A stretch of DNA of 64,000 nt from Adhaeribacter radiodurans (GCF_014075995.1 NZ_CP055153.1:5084001-5148000), one strand, 5' to 3'. Positions 17,322 to 26,641 are shown, numbered from the stretch's first letter. The notes: generated by a model not told the origin, from the sequence alone. Translations and numbers: made by a program.

Positions 17322-17962
17322 TTATAAGTATTTCTGAAGATAACCGCTTTTATTCAGAAAACTAGTATAATCCTTAATGTTTAATATCTCTTTTACGGCT
17401 TGCTTTTTATTTGGTGTTTTATCGAAATAAGCTTTAGTAATTTGGTAACCCATCCAATAACCTAAATCATTCGGCCGTTTATCTTTACCGCTTACACTGT
17501 AGAGCCAATCGGTATCTTCAAACTGATGCATCACTTGTACAAACTCCCGGCATAATTCGTCTTGGTGGGCATTGCCATATTTATGGGCTTCAACGTTTGG
17601 GCTTTGGCCTGACACCAGTTCGGACATAAAGTCGGCACTCCCTTCCAGAATAGATTGTTCGAGCAAAGAAGTTGCGCGCTGCGGGAAAGTTTGCTGAAAA
17701 TGTATAAGTTCGTGGGCTACTAAGGAGGGCAAGCCATTTAAATTTCCTTGCTTTTCGGCACCAATTATAAGTCCGTTAGCACTGGATGTGCCGCCCGAAT
17801 TAAAAGCACCTATAACAAAATAAACAGGCGGGAAAGAAACAGTTGGGTACCATTCCTTTAATTTTGCGCTTGGCTGGGTTCGTTCGGAAATTTCTTTTGC
17901 TGCCCAAAGGCTGGGAATAAGAATAACAGATAAATACTAAGAAGAATAATTTTCCGAAGCAT
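17322..17962 (-). pseudogene. Frameshifted and shortened zinc metallopeptidase gene (DUF2268-like)
   Basis: Reading leftward, the ATG at 17960-17962 opens a 34-codon frame beginning MLRKIILLSIYLLFLF, a clear signal peptide, which stops at 17858. A second frame, open from 17936 to 17322 but without any ATG before the catalytic part, reads PPVYFVIGAFNSGGTSS, then AHELIHFQQ (HExxH zinc motif, around 17700-17714), and continues to the end. Signal peptide and peptidase lie in different frames, and only about 30 codons separate them where relatives normally have roughly 100 more. A deletion with a frameshift best explains this. A TTG start at 17732 could still give a 136-residue fragment, but with no export signal. 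Confidence 0.75.
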
Positions 17963-18116
17963 GCCCGAATTAATTAGAGTAGATAAAAGCAACTTCATGT
18001 ATTCATCTGCCATTCTAACCTACTAAAAACCAGCAATTCATTCAATACTTGTTCGCCCAAATAATGCTGGTGCTTACCGTTAAAGAAATGGCTAACTTAA
18101 AATATTTGTGCATTTA

Positions 18117-18446
18117 CTAATCTACAATAAAAACAGTAGCTCCATTTACCGAAGCAATTTTATGCGCATCTATATTATCCGCTACCGCAAAAGAATCTCC
18201 GGCCTGAATAGTAATGGTACGGTCATCTTCTAAAGTAATTTGCAGCGACCCCGCTAATACAAGCACAACATGCCCCCGGTGGCACCAATGGTTTGATTGG
18301 TAATCGGCGAGGTATTGAACCAATTGCACCCGGGCATTGCCCATACTCCAGATTTTGCTCAAGGCGCTACCACCTAAACCAGGTATTTCGGTTATTTCTA
18401 TATCGTCCCAGTTAATGTGCTGAAAAGGTATATTTTCTATTTTCAT
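18117..18446 (-). CDS. DHCW-type cupin fold protein
   Basis: A 109-residue single-domain cupin. The sequence NHWCHRGHVVLVLAGSLQITLEDD corresponds to the DHCW-motif cupin group, with N in place of the first D; HRGH provides the usual metal-binding histidines and the second half reads AGDSFAVADNIDAHK. Such proteins are small cytoplasmic jelly-roll folds of uncertain function. It starts 60 bases after the MFS transporter on the same strand and is probably cotranscribed with it, which suggests a link to the same compound, though none can be named. Confidence 0.8.
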   Translation of the reverse strand: MKIENIPFQHINWDDIEITEIPGLGGSALSKIWSMGNARVQLVQYLADYQSNHWCHRGHVVLVLAGSLQITLEDDRTITIQAGDSFAVADNIDAHKIASVNGATVFIVD

Positions 18447-18506
18447 AGGCTTAAATTAACGTTTCTATCTAACTCGTCAAAAATACCGGTGTGGGCAGAT
18501 GTACTT

Positions 18507-19706
18507 TTATTCCATAATTGGCTGTGATTTAGTAAAACGCAGATGCACCAGCAAAGCCAGTATGGATAAAATAATTCCTATGGCGACAACCCCTTGCCAT
18601 TGCCAACGATACCAAAGCTGACTTGCCAGAAAAGTACCGGAAGCACCGCCTAAAAAATAAGTTACCATATAAACGGTATTCAGCCGGTTTCGGGCTTCGG
18701 GCCGCAACGAAAAAATAAGCGTTTGATTAGATATATGAGTGGCTTGCACGCCTAAGTCCAGCAATATTACCCCGGCAATTAATCCAAGGTAACTACTACC
18801 GGAAACGCCAAAGATCAGGTAAGACAAAATAATTAAACCAATGCTGTAAGTAGTTACTTGCTGCGAATTGCCTTTATCACTAATACGGCCCATGAACGAA
18901 GCGCCTAAAGCCCCGAAAGCGCCCACTAAACCAAAGGCACCGGCCACATCGCTGCCCGCATTAAAGGGCGGTTCCCGTAGCAAGAAAACCAAAGTAGTCC
19001 AGAAGGCGGCAAAACTGGCAAAACACAAAGCCCCACGTACGGCAGCCATGCGCAACATGGGCTCGTCACGGATGAGCGATACAAGGGATTGCATTAAACT
19101 CTTGTAATTGCCTTTATATTCCGGATACACTTCTGGCAACAAAAAAGAAAGTAAAATCCAAAGCAACACCATTACCAAACCGGCAATAATAAACATGGCC
19201 CGCCAGCCCAAATGCGCCCCTACAAAACCACTAATAGTACGCGATAATAGAATTCCAATTAATAAGCCGCTCATTACAAAACCAACTGTTCGGCCACGCT
19301 CTTCGGGACGAGCCAGGTGAGCAGCCATGGGTATTAATAACTGAGGAGTTACCGAAGTAGCTCCAATTAAAAAGCTGGCAAACATTAAAAAAGTACTGTT
19401 CGGAGAAAAGGCTGCTAAAAGCAGGGAAGCTATAATCATCCCAAAGTTGAACATGATCAACTTTTTCCGCTTCAGCATATCGCCTAAAGGAATAATAAAA
19501 AACATACCGACAGCATACCCTATCTGGGTAAGCATGGAAATACTGCCGGCGTGGGCTTCCGTAATCCCGAAAGTTCGGGCAATTTCGTCGAGTAAGGGTT
19601 GGTTATAGTATAAATTAGCTACTACTAACCCGGTAGCAATTGCCATTACCCAAAGGTTTAGCCGGGTTAAAGCGGGCGCTGCCACGGCAGCCGTATTTTT
19701 AATCAT
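18507..19706 (-). CDS. MFS transporter (drug/metabolite efflux type)
   Basis: A 399-residue protein with about twelve hydrophobic helices. It has the N-terminal ANLYYNQPLLDEIARTFG motif typical of a bacterial MFS efflux subgroup, the loop 2-3 signature GDMLKRKKLIM (MFS motif A-like), and the motif C-like antiporter segment GLLIGILLSRTISGFVG. The second half begins after a central loop near residue 205. These point to a proton-coupled exporter in the inner membrane. It lies directly upstream of the cupin gene. Substrate unknown. Confidence 0.88.
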   Translation of the reverse strand: MIKNTAAVAAPALTRLNLWVMAIATGLVVANLYYNQPLLDEIARTFGITEAHAGSISMLTQIGYAVGMFFIIPLGDMLKRKKLIMFNFGMIIASLLLAAFSPNSTFLMFASFLIGATSVTPQLLIPMAAHLARPEERGRTVGFVMSGLLIGILLSRTISGFVGAHLGWRAMFIIAGLVMVLLWILLSFLLPEVYPEYKGNYKSLMQSLVSLIRDEPMLRMAAVRGALCFASFAAFWTTLVFLLREPPFNAGSDVAGAFGLVGAFGALGASFMGRISDKGNSQQVTTYSIGLIILSYLIFGVSGSSYLGLIAGVILLDLGVQATHISNQTLIFSLRPEARNRLNTVYMVTYFLGGASGTFLASQLWYRWQWQGVVAIGIILSILALLVHLRFTKSQPIME

Positions 19707-19872
19707 GAGAATCAGTAATAAGTAACAAAAAAACCGAAGAGTATAAGAAACAACTTGCGCTAAGATGTTACTGCTATAGGATAAAATGGTTTACAATTAT
19801 TAGAGTTTAATAGTAAGAGAAATGTTGTTTTTACTTTTCTAAAAGAGTTGGTGTTACAAAGTAAATAAAAAA

Positions 19873-19895
19873 ACCCGCCGGTAAATTCAGCGGGT
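19873..19895 (-). terminator. Intrinsic terminator after the DinB-like gene
   Basis: On the minus strand: ACCCGC, 11-base loop, GCGGGT, then a run of seven T. It lies 29 bases past the stop of the DinB-like gene at 19924. Confidence 0.75.
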
Positions 19896-19923
19896 AAATA
19901 ACAAATCTATAGTTTCTTAAATT

Positions 19924-20469
19924 TTAAAATAACTTTTCGCCGGGAGGTGTTACCCCTTTCAGGCGCAGGTAAACCGTTGTCTGACCACGGTGGTGCGTTT
20001 GGTGTTCAAAAGCTTTCTCAAAAGCTAAACCGCGGTTTACGTCCATGTTAAATAACTTTACGTTGCTGGCCATTTGCGCATCGGTAGTACTATTTAAGGC
20101 GTTAATTACAAAATCATAACTTTCCAGTACTACTTTGCTAAGTGCCGCTTTGGTTTTATAATCATCTAATTTTTCCAGGTTTTTACCTTGATAGGGATTG
20201 GCAGTACCAGAAGCGCCGGCAGCAAAGTTAAAATTCGCATTAGCTAAGTGGAGCATTTGTTCCGCAAAACTACGCATTTCCGGGGTAGGTTTAAAACTTG
20301 ATCCGGCTTCGGGCATAGCATCTAAATATTCTTTGGTATAAGTTTTTGCTCGTTGCCAATCTAAAAGCATTTGGCTTTTGGCTGGCGGATTAGCTGCCAA
20401 GGAAACTTTGCTCGTAGCAAGTAAGGCTACTAAAAACAAAATGGTTAAAAGAAGAGTAGTTTTTTTCAT
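19924..20469 (-). CDS. Exported DinB-family (YfiT/DinB fold) protein
   Basis: A 181-residue protein with an N-terminal signal peptide (MKKTTLLLTILFLVALLATS..., cleavage near residue 25), then a DinB four-helix bundle. The third conserved metal-site segment is plain: HQTHHRGQTTVYLRLKG, in which the HHRGQ histidines bind the metal in this superfamily. The first histidine is likely in QMLHLANANF. DinB proteins are usually cytoplasmic, acting in thiol metabolism or of unknown role; the predicted export is unusual but recurs in Bacteroidota. Monocistronic with its own terminator. Confidence 0.85.
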   Translation of the reverse strand: MKKTTLLLTILFLVALLATSKVSLAANPPAKSQMLLDWQRAKTYTKEYLDAMPEAGSSFKPTPEMRSFAEQMLHLANANFNFAAGASGTANPYQGKNLEKLDDYKTKAALSKVVLESYDFVINALNSTTDAQMASNVKLFNMDVNRGLAFEKAFEHQTHHRGQTTVYLRLKGVTPPGEKLF

Positions 20470-20647
20470 GTAGGTAAGGGTTAAAGGTTAGGAGCGGTAG
20501 TATTTATTAATAGAACTAAAGTACTGAAAATCTCTGATTACTGGTACATAAATCAAACTTCTAAAAATTTTAATTTTAACCATAATAGTTATTCCAAAAT
20601 TGTGGATTTTAGGTAACCTAAACAAGATAAAATTACTAAAAGCTTTG

Positions 20648-21334
20648 TCAAAATCTTTCCATATCCGGGAACAAAGGCAAATACGTATTCCGAATATCTT
20701 GCTGAGGTTGGTGAATAGTAATGGCTACGCAACGCCCTTGTTCATCAATTTCAAAAGTAATACCATCCGCTACCGCATCGTAAATTGTTACTTTTTTAGA
20801 CGTGCCTGTTACTTTATAAGCGGCAGCTTTTATTGTTCCGTGATATTTTTTCTGAATAAATGACCAGTCTGAACCAACCTGAACAGAATCAACAGTTCGA
20901 AAATAAGGGGAAGTAACGCGAATTTGATTTACCCGACTGGCTTCGTCGGGAGCCCCCATATTCGTAGTAAAATAAATAGTAGTTCGGTGGCGGGTTGTAT
21001 CGGTAGCATCGGCGGCCGGTTTCGATAGCCAGGTAGCTAAAGCCTTTCCCATAGCCCCATCACTAAAATCAGGTTTACCCAGGCTGGCGGTAACTTGCTC
21101 GGCTTTTTCCTGTAGTTTAGTAAGTCCAATGCTTTTCCCAGGCACAATTAATTGGCTGGTTTTTACTTCCGCAACAATTGGTTTCGCATTTTCAGAGGGG
21201 TTTATAGGGCTATTCTGTTCTGATTTTTGATGAGTAGTACCGGCTGTATTTTCTTGCTTACCCGAACAAGCATGTAAGCTTAGCCAGAAGAGTAAAGAAT
21301 AAACAATTTTTACATTGCTAATTTGTCTCATCAA
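20648..21334 (-). CDS. Putative lipoprotein of unknown function
   Basis: A 228-residue protein with a type II signal peptide: hydrophobic SLLFWLSLHAC, with the cysteine at about residue 23 fitting a lipobox, followed by a polar linker rich in Ser, Asn, Glu and Thr to about residue 60. The folded part contains SLGKPDFSDGAMGKALATWLSKP and a repeated beta-strand pattern (TIYFTTNMG, VTIYDAVADGITFEIDEQGRCVAITIH). The GKSIGLTKL/SLGKPD arrangement is reminiscent of SmpA/BamE-like small beta-layer proteins that track a substrate, but I cannot assign a family. Location at the inner or outer membrane is inferred. Confidence 0.65.
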   Translation of the reverse strand: MMRQISNVKIVYSLLFWLSLHACSGKQENTAGTTHQKSEQNSPINPSENAKPIVAEVKTSQLIVPGKSIGLTKLQEKAEQVTASLGKPDFSDGAMGKALATWLSKPAADATDTTRHRTTIYFTTNMGAPDEASRVNQIRVTSPYFRTVDSVQVGSDWSFIQKKYHGTIKAAAYKVTGTSKKVTIYDAVADGITFEIDEQGRCVAITIHQPQQDIRNTYLPLFPDMERF

Positions 21335-21361
21335 TTTTATTAGTTTAATAAGGTTGGAGAA

Positions 21362-21395
21362 AACCCGTCAAAAAATATTAAATTTTTGACGGGTT
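21362..21395 (-). terminator. Likely terminator downstream of the SDR gene
   Basis: Inverted arms aacccgtcaaaaa / tttttgacgggtt with an AT-rich loop. On the minus strand the stem is followed by a short T-run. It sits about 170 bases beyond the SDR stop and 27 bases upstream of the lipoprotein start, so it insulates the two. Confidence 0.65.
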
Positions 21396-21565
21396 TTTTC
21401 TGGATTGTCCGATGAACTTGGCTTTAAACGACAGTTTATTTATTGAATATATTTAACTGATCGTAGGCTTTAGTAAAAGTAAGAACCTGATAAAACATTA
21501 TTTTACCAGCTATTTGCTATTTATACCGCTTGTAACTGCGTTTGGTTTTTTCTAAACTAAGCGGC

Positions 21566-22339
21566 CTATCTTTCCGTCATTTTGCGAACAATGGCCGTTA
21601 CTAATTTACGGGGAGCAAAACGGGCAGAGTTGGCAGTTAACCAATTTCGGAAACCGTGAATAGCCACTGTTTTACCCGACATTAGAGCTTTGTACCCATA
21701 AGCCGCCACTTCGGCGGAACTCGGCAATTTTTTACCTTTAAATAATTTTGAACCTTCCAGAGCGGCAGCTTGCAGGAATCCGGATTCTGTAGGACCAGGA
21801 CATAAAGCGGTAACGGTTACCCCGGTTCCCTGTAACTCATTGGCAATTGCTTCCGAAAAAGACAATACATACGCTTTGGTAGCAAAATACACAGCCATTA
21901 AAGGCCCTGGCTGAAAAGAAGCCGTTGAAGCAACGTTTAGAATACGACCAGAACGGCGCTTTACCATCTCGCGGGCAAAAACTTTAGTAAGATGGGTAAG
22001 ACAAGTGATGTTCAGGTTAATCATTCGTTCTTCCTTAGCCCAATCCGTTTCAACAAAAAATCCGAAATCACCAAAACCAGCGTTATTTACCAAATAGTCG
22101 ATGATGATATTTCTGGATTGCAGCTCAGTAAATATGGTTGGAACCGCCTGGGGATCGCTTAAATCTTGCGCGAGTGCGATAGCCTGAATGCCGTAAGTTG
22201 TTTGTAATTCTTTAGCAATCTGGTTTAACCTTGCTTCGCTCCGGGCTACCAATACTAAATTATGTTGGTGCCGGGCAAATTCTTTTGCGAGTTCGTAGCC
22301 TATGCCGCCCGATGCTCCGGTAATTAAAGCCGTTTTCAT
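21566..22339 (-). CDS. Short-chain dehydrogenase/reductase (classical SDR)
   Basis: A 257-residue Rossmann-fold oxidoreductase. Cofactor motif TGASGGIG at 7-14, NNAG at 85-88, catalytic S138, Y151 and K155 (YFATK). The R33 after the second beta strand (LVARSE) suggests NADP(H) preference. The C-terminal third (KGKKLPSSAEVAAYGYKALMSGK) resembles the DltE/YqjQ-type group of uncharacterised SDRs. It stands alone. The substrate cannot be predicted. Confidence 0.88.
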   Translation of the reverse strand: MKTALITGASGGIGYELAKEFARHQHNLVLVARSEARLNQIAKELQTTYGIQAIALAQDLSDPQAVPTIFTELQSRNIIIDYLVNNAGFGDFGFFVETDWAKEERMINLNITCLTHLTKVFAREMVKRRSGRILNVASTASFQPGPLMAVYFATKAYVLSFSEAIANELQGTGVTVTALCPGPTESGFLQAAALEGSKLFKGKKLPSSAEVAAYGYKALMSGKTVAIHGFRNWLTANSARFAPRKLVTAIVRKMTER

Positions 22340-22568
22340 ATTATTATTGGTGGTTGGTACTGTATTTAAACAAAAAGTTTCACCCTGTGTTTACCTGTGC
22401 TTTCTAAACGATAGAATTCCAATATTAAGTAAAAGATTTAGTAAATTCTCTTTGTAGCGAACTACCGGAAATATATCCAACGGATAAAAAAGTAAACAGA
22501 ATAAATAATTTTGAAGGACTTTCTATTTACTAAAACTAAACTTATTCTCGCCCAAGTGCTTAATAAGC

Positions 22569-24140
22569 TTAAAGATCAAACTTAATACCTTGAGCCAACG
22601 GTAATTCCTGACTAAAATTAATGGTGTTGGTTTGCCGACGCATGTACACTTTCCAGGCATCTGAACCTGATTCCCTACCTCCACCCGTATCTTTCTCACC
22701 ACCAAAGGCCCCGCCAATCTCGGCACCAGATGTTCCAATGTTTACGTTAGCAATGCCACAATCAGAGCCCCAAGCTGCTAAAAACGCTTCGGTCTGTTCC
22801 AGATTTGTTGAAAAAATAGCAGAAGATAAACCCTGCCGAACGTTGTTTTGAATAGAAATGGCATTTTCTACCGCACCGGAATATTTAATTAAATATAAAA
22901 TAGGAGCGAAAGTTTCTTCCTGCACGGTTTTAAACGTGTTTTCGGCTTCAATTAAGGCTGGCTTTACGTAAGTACCTGTTTCAAATTCTTGTCCGGTTAA
23001 AATTTCACCACCCGTTAATAAAGTACCTCCCTCCTGCTGCACCGCTTTCATTGCCTTCTGAAAACCTTCAACGGCATCTTTGTCAATCAATGGGCCTACT
23101 AAAATAGAATCGCTTAAAGGATTGCCGATGGGTAAATTGGGGTAAATTTTCAGTAATCGTTCTTTTACTTCTTCGTAAATCGAATCGTGAATTATTAACC
23201 GCCGCGTGGAAGTGCACCGCTGACCGCAAGTACCTACTGCTCCAAAAACTACTGCTCGCAGAGCTATATCCAAGTTGGCGTGTTCGGTTAAAATAATAGC
23301 ATTATTGCCCCCTAATTCTAACAAAGCGCGACCTAAACGGGCACCTACGGCGGCACCTACTTTTTTACCCATTCGAGTAGAACCGGTAGCAGATATTAAA
23401 GGCAAGCGCTCATCCGCTGCCATTAAAGCTCCTATCTCCGCATCACCAATTATTAAATTAAAAACTCCTTCGGGCAGATTGTTTTCTACTAAAACTTCTT
23501 TTAAAATATGCTGGCAAGCAATAGCCGTTAACGGGGTTTTCTCCGAGGGTTTCCATACACAAACATCTCCACACACGGCGGCCAGCATGGCATTCCAACT
23601 CCAAACGGCTACCGGAAAGTTAAAAGCCGAGATTATTCCTACAATGCCTAAAGAATGATATTGCTCGTACATGCGATGGCCCGGCCGTTCGGAGTGCATG
23701 GTAAAACCGTGTAACTGGCGCGATAGTCCCACCGCAAAATCGCAGATATCGATCATTTCCTGTACTTCGCCTAGTCCTTCCTGGTAAATCTTGCCCATTT
23801 CATACGATACCAATTTGCCCAATGGTTCTTTGTACTGGCGCAGTTTATTACCGTACTGCCGCACAACATCACCACGCTTAGGCGCGGGTACCTGTCGCCA
23901 TTGCTCAAAGGCCTGCTGCGCTGCTTTTATTATTGTTTCATAATCATCAGGAGTAGCCAGGTTTACCGAAGCAATTGGCTGCCCATCTACGGGAGAGAAA
24001 ATCGTTTTGGAGTTTTTATTAGCCGCACCACCCCAGGCTAAACCAGTACTATAAGCTGGGTTGTTATCCTTAATTCCCAAAGCAGTTTTAATTTCTTCTA
24101 AAATTAGTTGCTGCGGACTACCATCAATGGCTTGTTTCAT
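22569..24140 (-). CDS. Aldehyde dehydrogenase, ALDH7 type (L-piperidine-6-carboxylate/aminoadipate-semialdehyde dehydrogenase-like)
   Basis: A 523-residue NAD-dependent aldehyde dehydrogenase. The general-base Glu is in LLELGGNNAII and the catalytic Cys in VGTCGQRCTSTRRLIIH. The ALDH7-like features are the R-C-T-S-T-R-R string after the cysteine, the NFPVAVWSWNAMLAAVCGD region, and a C-terminal GGEKDTGGGRESGSDAWKVYMRRQTNT. ALDH7 enzymes (antiquitin, bacterial AmaB/Pcd) oxidise aminoadipate semialdehyde in lysine breakdown, and the full length is preserved. No other lysine-catabolism gene is nearby, so the physiological substrate is an inference. Confidence 0.9.
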   Translation of the reverse strand: MKQAIDGSPQQLILEEIKTALGIKDNNPAYSTGLAWGGAANKNSKTIFSPVDGQPIASVNLATPDDYETIIKAAQQAFEQWRQVPAPKRGDVVRQYGNKLRQYKEPLGKLVSYEMGKIYQEGLGEVQEMIDICDFAVGLSRQLHGFTMHSERPGHRMYEQYHSLGIVGIISAFNFPVAVWSWNAMLAAVCGDVCVWKPSEKTPLTAIACQHILKEVLVENNLPEGVFNLIIGDAEIGALMAADERLPLISATGSTRMGKKVGAAVGARLGRALLELGGNNAIILTEHANLDIALRAVVFGAVGTCGQRCTSTRRLIIHDSIYEEVKERLLKIYPNLPIGNPLSDSILVGPLIDKDAVEGFQKAMKAVQQEGGTLLTGGEILTGQEFETGTYVKPALIEAENTFKTVQEETFAPILYLIKYSGAVENAISIQNNVRQGLSSAIFSTNLEQTEAFLAAWGSDCGIANVNIGTSGAEIGGAFGGEKDTGGGRESGSDAWKVYMRRQTNTINFSQELPLAQGIKFDL

Positions 24141-24141
24141 A

Positions 24142-24173
24142 AAGTAGTAGGTTTTACATTATAAGTTATACGT
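24142..24173. repeat. Second copy of the AT-rich intergenic word
   Basis: aagtagtaggtttta is identical to 7122-7136 and is followed by cattataagttatacgt. It begins 2 bases upstream of the aldehyde dehydrogenase start codon, so it forms the end of that gene's leader. The remainder of the 334-bp gap 24141-24474 contains the DegP terminator. Confidence 0.4.
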
Positions 24174-24425
24174 TTTTCCCAGATTGTTTCCGGACAACTT
24201 ATTTCAAATCAGATATTTTCTAGTTTTTTTTATAAAGTAACTGGCCGACACCAATTTACTAGATCGGATGTGAGAATTGGGTAATAGACTATTGATAATC
24301 AACTACATGCTTTCGCAAAATTCTACCATCTCATAGCTTGATACTTGTATCTTTTTACTTAACAAGTTGTAAATACGGGTAGTATTATTGTAACTGCTTT
24401 TAAAGAAGGAATTTGCTAAAAATAA

Positions 24426-24455
24426 AAAAGCCGCTGCTGAGTAGCAACGGCTTTT
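24426..24455 (-). terminator. Intrinsic terminator after degP
   Basis: On the minus strand AAAAGCCG ... CGGCTTTT with an inner GCT/AGC pair, followed by TTATT. It lies 20 bases past the degP stop. Confidence 0.8.
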
Positions 24456-24474
24456 GTTATTATCTAAATTCTGA

Positions 24475-25992
24475 TTATCTGCGGCCAATTGGGTAGAAAG
24501 CCCGGCGACCATCCGGATAAGTACCTTCAACGAGTACTCCCGATTCATCTTCGGCACCTTTTAATAAACGCTCTACATCTTGTGGTTTTTCTACTTTGCT
24601 TTTATCAATTCGAGTAATGATAAAGCCATCTACCATACCGGTACTCTTAAACTCGCTGGATTTTACGTTAGTAATTTTAGCACCGCCATCTAAGCCTAAC
24701 TTCGTCATCTCAGCTTTAGATAAAGGCTCAAATTTAGCGCCGCCATAACTTACTGCTTTGGCCAACTCGCGTTTTACCAAATTAGTATCACCCATCCGGT
24801 TACGCAAAGTAACAGTGGTATTTTTGGTGTCATTGTCGCGCAGGTAAGTTACTTTAACTTTATCGCCTGGGCGGTAACGAGCCACTTGCTCCTGTACCGC
24901 CGCGCTGGTATTTACGTTTACTCCGTTAATTTGAGTAATAACATCACCTTTCTCTAAACCAGCTTCTTTAGCGGCACTGTTATCGGAGAAGTCGTTAATG
25001 TAAATACCATTCAACGTTTTAATTTTTTTATCTTCGGCTAATTTAGCATCTACTTCCCGCATAGAAATGCCCAAGAAAGCCCGCTGTACTTCGCCAAATT
25101 TTAGTAAATCATCAATTACTTTACTTACTATGGAAGAAGGAACGGCAAAAGAATAACCGGCAAAAGAACCTGTTTGAGTGGCAATAGCGGTATTAATACC
25201 TATTAAATCACCGTTTAAATTAACCAATGCTCCCCCACTGTTACCTGGGTTAACAGCCGCATCCGTCTGAATAAAAGATTCTACGCCTAAGTTATTACCA
25301 CTGGCATCTACGTTTTGCACAATACCTACATTACGGCCTTTGGCACTGATAATACCGGCCGTAACAGTTGAGTTAAGATTAAGCGGATTCCCTACCGCCA
25401 AAACCCACTCGCCTACCCGAACATTATCGGAGTTACCATAACGCACAGTTGGTAATTTATCGGCATTCACTTTTAGTAAAGCTAAATCGGTACTTGGGTC
25501 AGCCCCTACTAAAGTTGCCGATAATTCGCGTTTGTCGTCTAATACTACTTTAATTTTATCGGCTTTATCAATTACGTGGTTATTCGTAATAATGTAACCG
25601 TTAGAAGCAATAATTACCCCTGAACCAGAGCCCATAGAAGGTCCCTGCCGACGGTGGTAATCCTCGAAACTATCACCAAAGAAATCCCGAAAAAATGGAT
25701 CAATTTCTTTTCGACGTGAATTTTGAGCTAGTTCCGCCCCATATTCTGTCATTACGTGTACTACTGCTGGAGTTACTGCTTCAGCGGCAGTTACAAAATT
25801 TAAACCTTCTGGTACTTTTACTTCGCTATCGCGCATTAAGCTCGAGTACCGAAAATTTCGAGCAGGTTGCTCCTGAGGTGCTTGCACCACGGGCTCATCA
25901 TCTTCCAGTAGCTTGTAACCACCAATTGCCATGCTTCCGCCCATAACAGCCGAAAGAACCAGGCCAAACATAAACTGTCTTGGTTTCATCAC
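24475..25992 (-). CDS. degP: Periplasmic Do-family serine protease DegP/HtrA
   Basis: A 505-residue envelope protease/chaperone that degrades misfolded periplasmic proteins. An N-terminal hydrophobic segment (residues 6-27) serves as signal or anchor. The trypsin-like catalytic triad is complete: H139 in NNHV, D169 in STDLALL and S252 in NPGNSGG. Two PDZ regions follow: the first from about 300 with FLGISMRE and a clear EAGLEKGDVITQINGVNV, the second about 410-500 with MVDGFIITRIDKSKVEKPQDV. The segment between signal and protease domain is acidic and Gln-rich. Monocistronic, with a terminator just downstream. Gene naming (degP/degQ/htrA) in Bacteroidota is conventional. Confidence 0.93.
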   Translation of the reverse strand: MMKPRQFMFGLVLSAVMGGSMAIGGYKLLEDDEPVVQAPQEQPARNFRYSSLMRDSEVKVPEGLNFVTAAEAVTPAVVHVMTEYGAELAQNSRRKEIDPFFRDFFGDSFEDYHRRQGPSMGSGSGVIIASNGYIITNNHVIDKADKIKVVLDDKRELSATLVGADPSTDLALLKVNADKLPTVRYGNSDNVRVGEWVLAVGNPLNLNSTVTAGIISAKGRNVGIVQNVDASGNNLGVESFIQTDAAVNPGNSGGALVNLNGDLIGINTAIATQTGSFAGYSFAVPSSIVSKVIDDLLKFGEVQRAFLGISMREVDAKLAEDKKIKTLNGIYINDFSDNSAAKEAGLEKGDVITQINGVNVNTSAAVQEQVARYRPGDKVKVTYLRDNDTKNTTVTLRNRMGDTNLVKRELAKAVSYGGAKFEPLSKAEMTKLGLDGGAKITNVKSSEFKSTGMVDGFIITRIDKSKVEKPQDVERLLKGAEDESGVLVEGTYPDGRRAFYPIGRR

Positions 25993-26124
25993 TTTAGTAT
26001 TAACTATATTTTATTTTCTATTTGAATTCAATCTTAATAATTAAACTTACAACGCGCAAGTAGTAGGCTTATTGTAGTTTATTTTGTACGTAATTTTCTA
26101 AAAGAGATCAATTAAATCAATAAC

Positions 26125-26175
26125 AATCTCAAATAAAAAAGGCGCTGATAAAGTGCGCCTTTTTTATTTGAGATT
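26125..26175. terminator. Bidirectional terminator with a perfect 21-bp stem
   Basis: Arms at 26125-26145 and 26155-26175 are exactly complementary, with a 9-base loop and A/T tracts flanking a GGCGC core. It lies 8 bases after the hsp20 stop codon. Confidence 0.9.
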
Positions 26176-26183
26176 CAAATTAA

Positions 26184-26627
26184 TTATTTAATCTGAATCT
26201 GGTGTTTTTTCACTTTCTGCTCATCTTTTGGTACGGTAACATGCAAGATACCGTTCTCAAAATGGGCATCTATTTGGGCTGGATTTACATTATCGGGTAA
26301 GAAGAAGGTTCTGCTGAAAGATCCGTATTGGGTTTCGAGCAAATGATATTTTTTATTTTGGCTTTCTTCTTCTTTATTAAACTTACGTTCGCCGGCAATA
26401 GTTAATTTACCTTCCTGAAAATCTATGGTAATGTCTTCTTTACTTAAACCAGGTAAAGACACATTAAATTCGTATTGGGTTTCGGTTTCAAAGGCATCTA
26501 CATGCGGCGTAAAATCGGCCAATTGGCGACGGTTGTTTACGGTTTCGTTAAAAAAACGATCTAACATGGTACTAAAAGTTTGCGGCATTTTATCAGTTAA
26601 ATAACCGTTATACTTTGTGATGGTCAT
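26184..26627 (-). CDS. Small heat-shock protein, Hsp20/alpha-crystallin family
   Basis: A 147-residue ATP-independent holdase chaperone. The alpha-crystallin domain covers about residues 40-140: VDAFETETQYEFNVSLPGLSKEDITIDFQEGKLTIAGERKF, then the conserved FSRTFFLPDNVN and AHFENGILHVTVPK (the A-x-x-x-N-G-x-L motif). It ends in KKHQIQIK, where the I-x-I tail is the usual oligomer contact. Strong AGGAG ribosome binding site upstream and a strong terminator downstream. Heat or stress induction is expected from the family; I see no CIRCE element. Confidence 0.93.
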   Translation of the reverse strand: MTITKYNGYLTDKMPQTFSTMLDRFFNETVNNRRQLADFTPHVDAFETETQYEFNVSLPGLSKEDITIDFQEGKLTIAGERKFNKEEESQNKKYHLLETQYGSFSRTFFLPDNVNPAQIDAHFENGILHVTVPKDEQKVKKHQIQIK

Positions 26628-26636
26628 CGCTTTAAT

Positions 26637-26641
26637 CTCCT
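26637..26641 (-). promoter_or_regulatory. Shine-Dalgarno (AGGAG) before hsp20
   Basis: AGGAG on the minus strand, 9 bases upstream of the ATG at 26627. One of only two clear Shine-Dalgarno sequences I see in the window. Confidence 0.6.

Noticed and set aside
23275-23658. 127-codon open frame antisense to the aldehyde dehydrogenase
   Set aside because: Fully overlaps a confident gene and has no recognisable domain.
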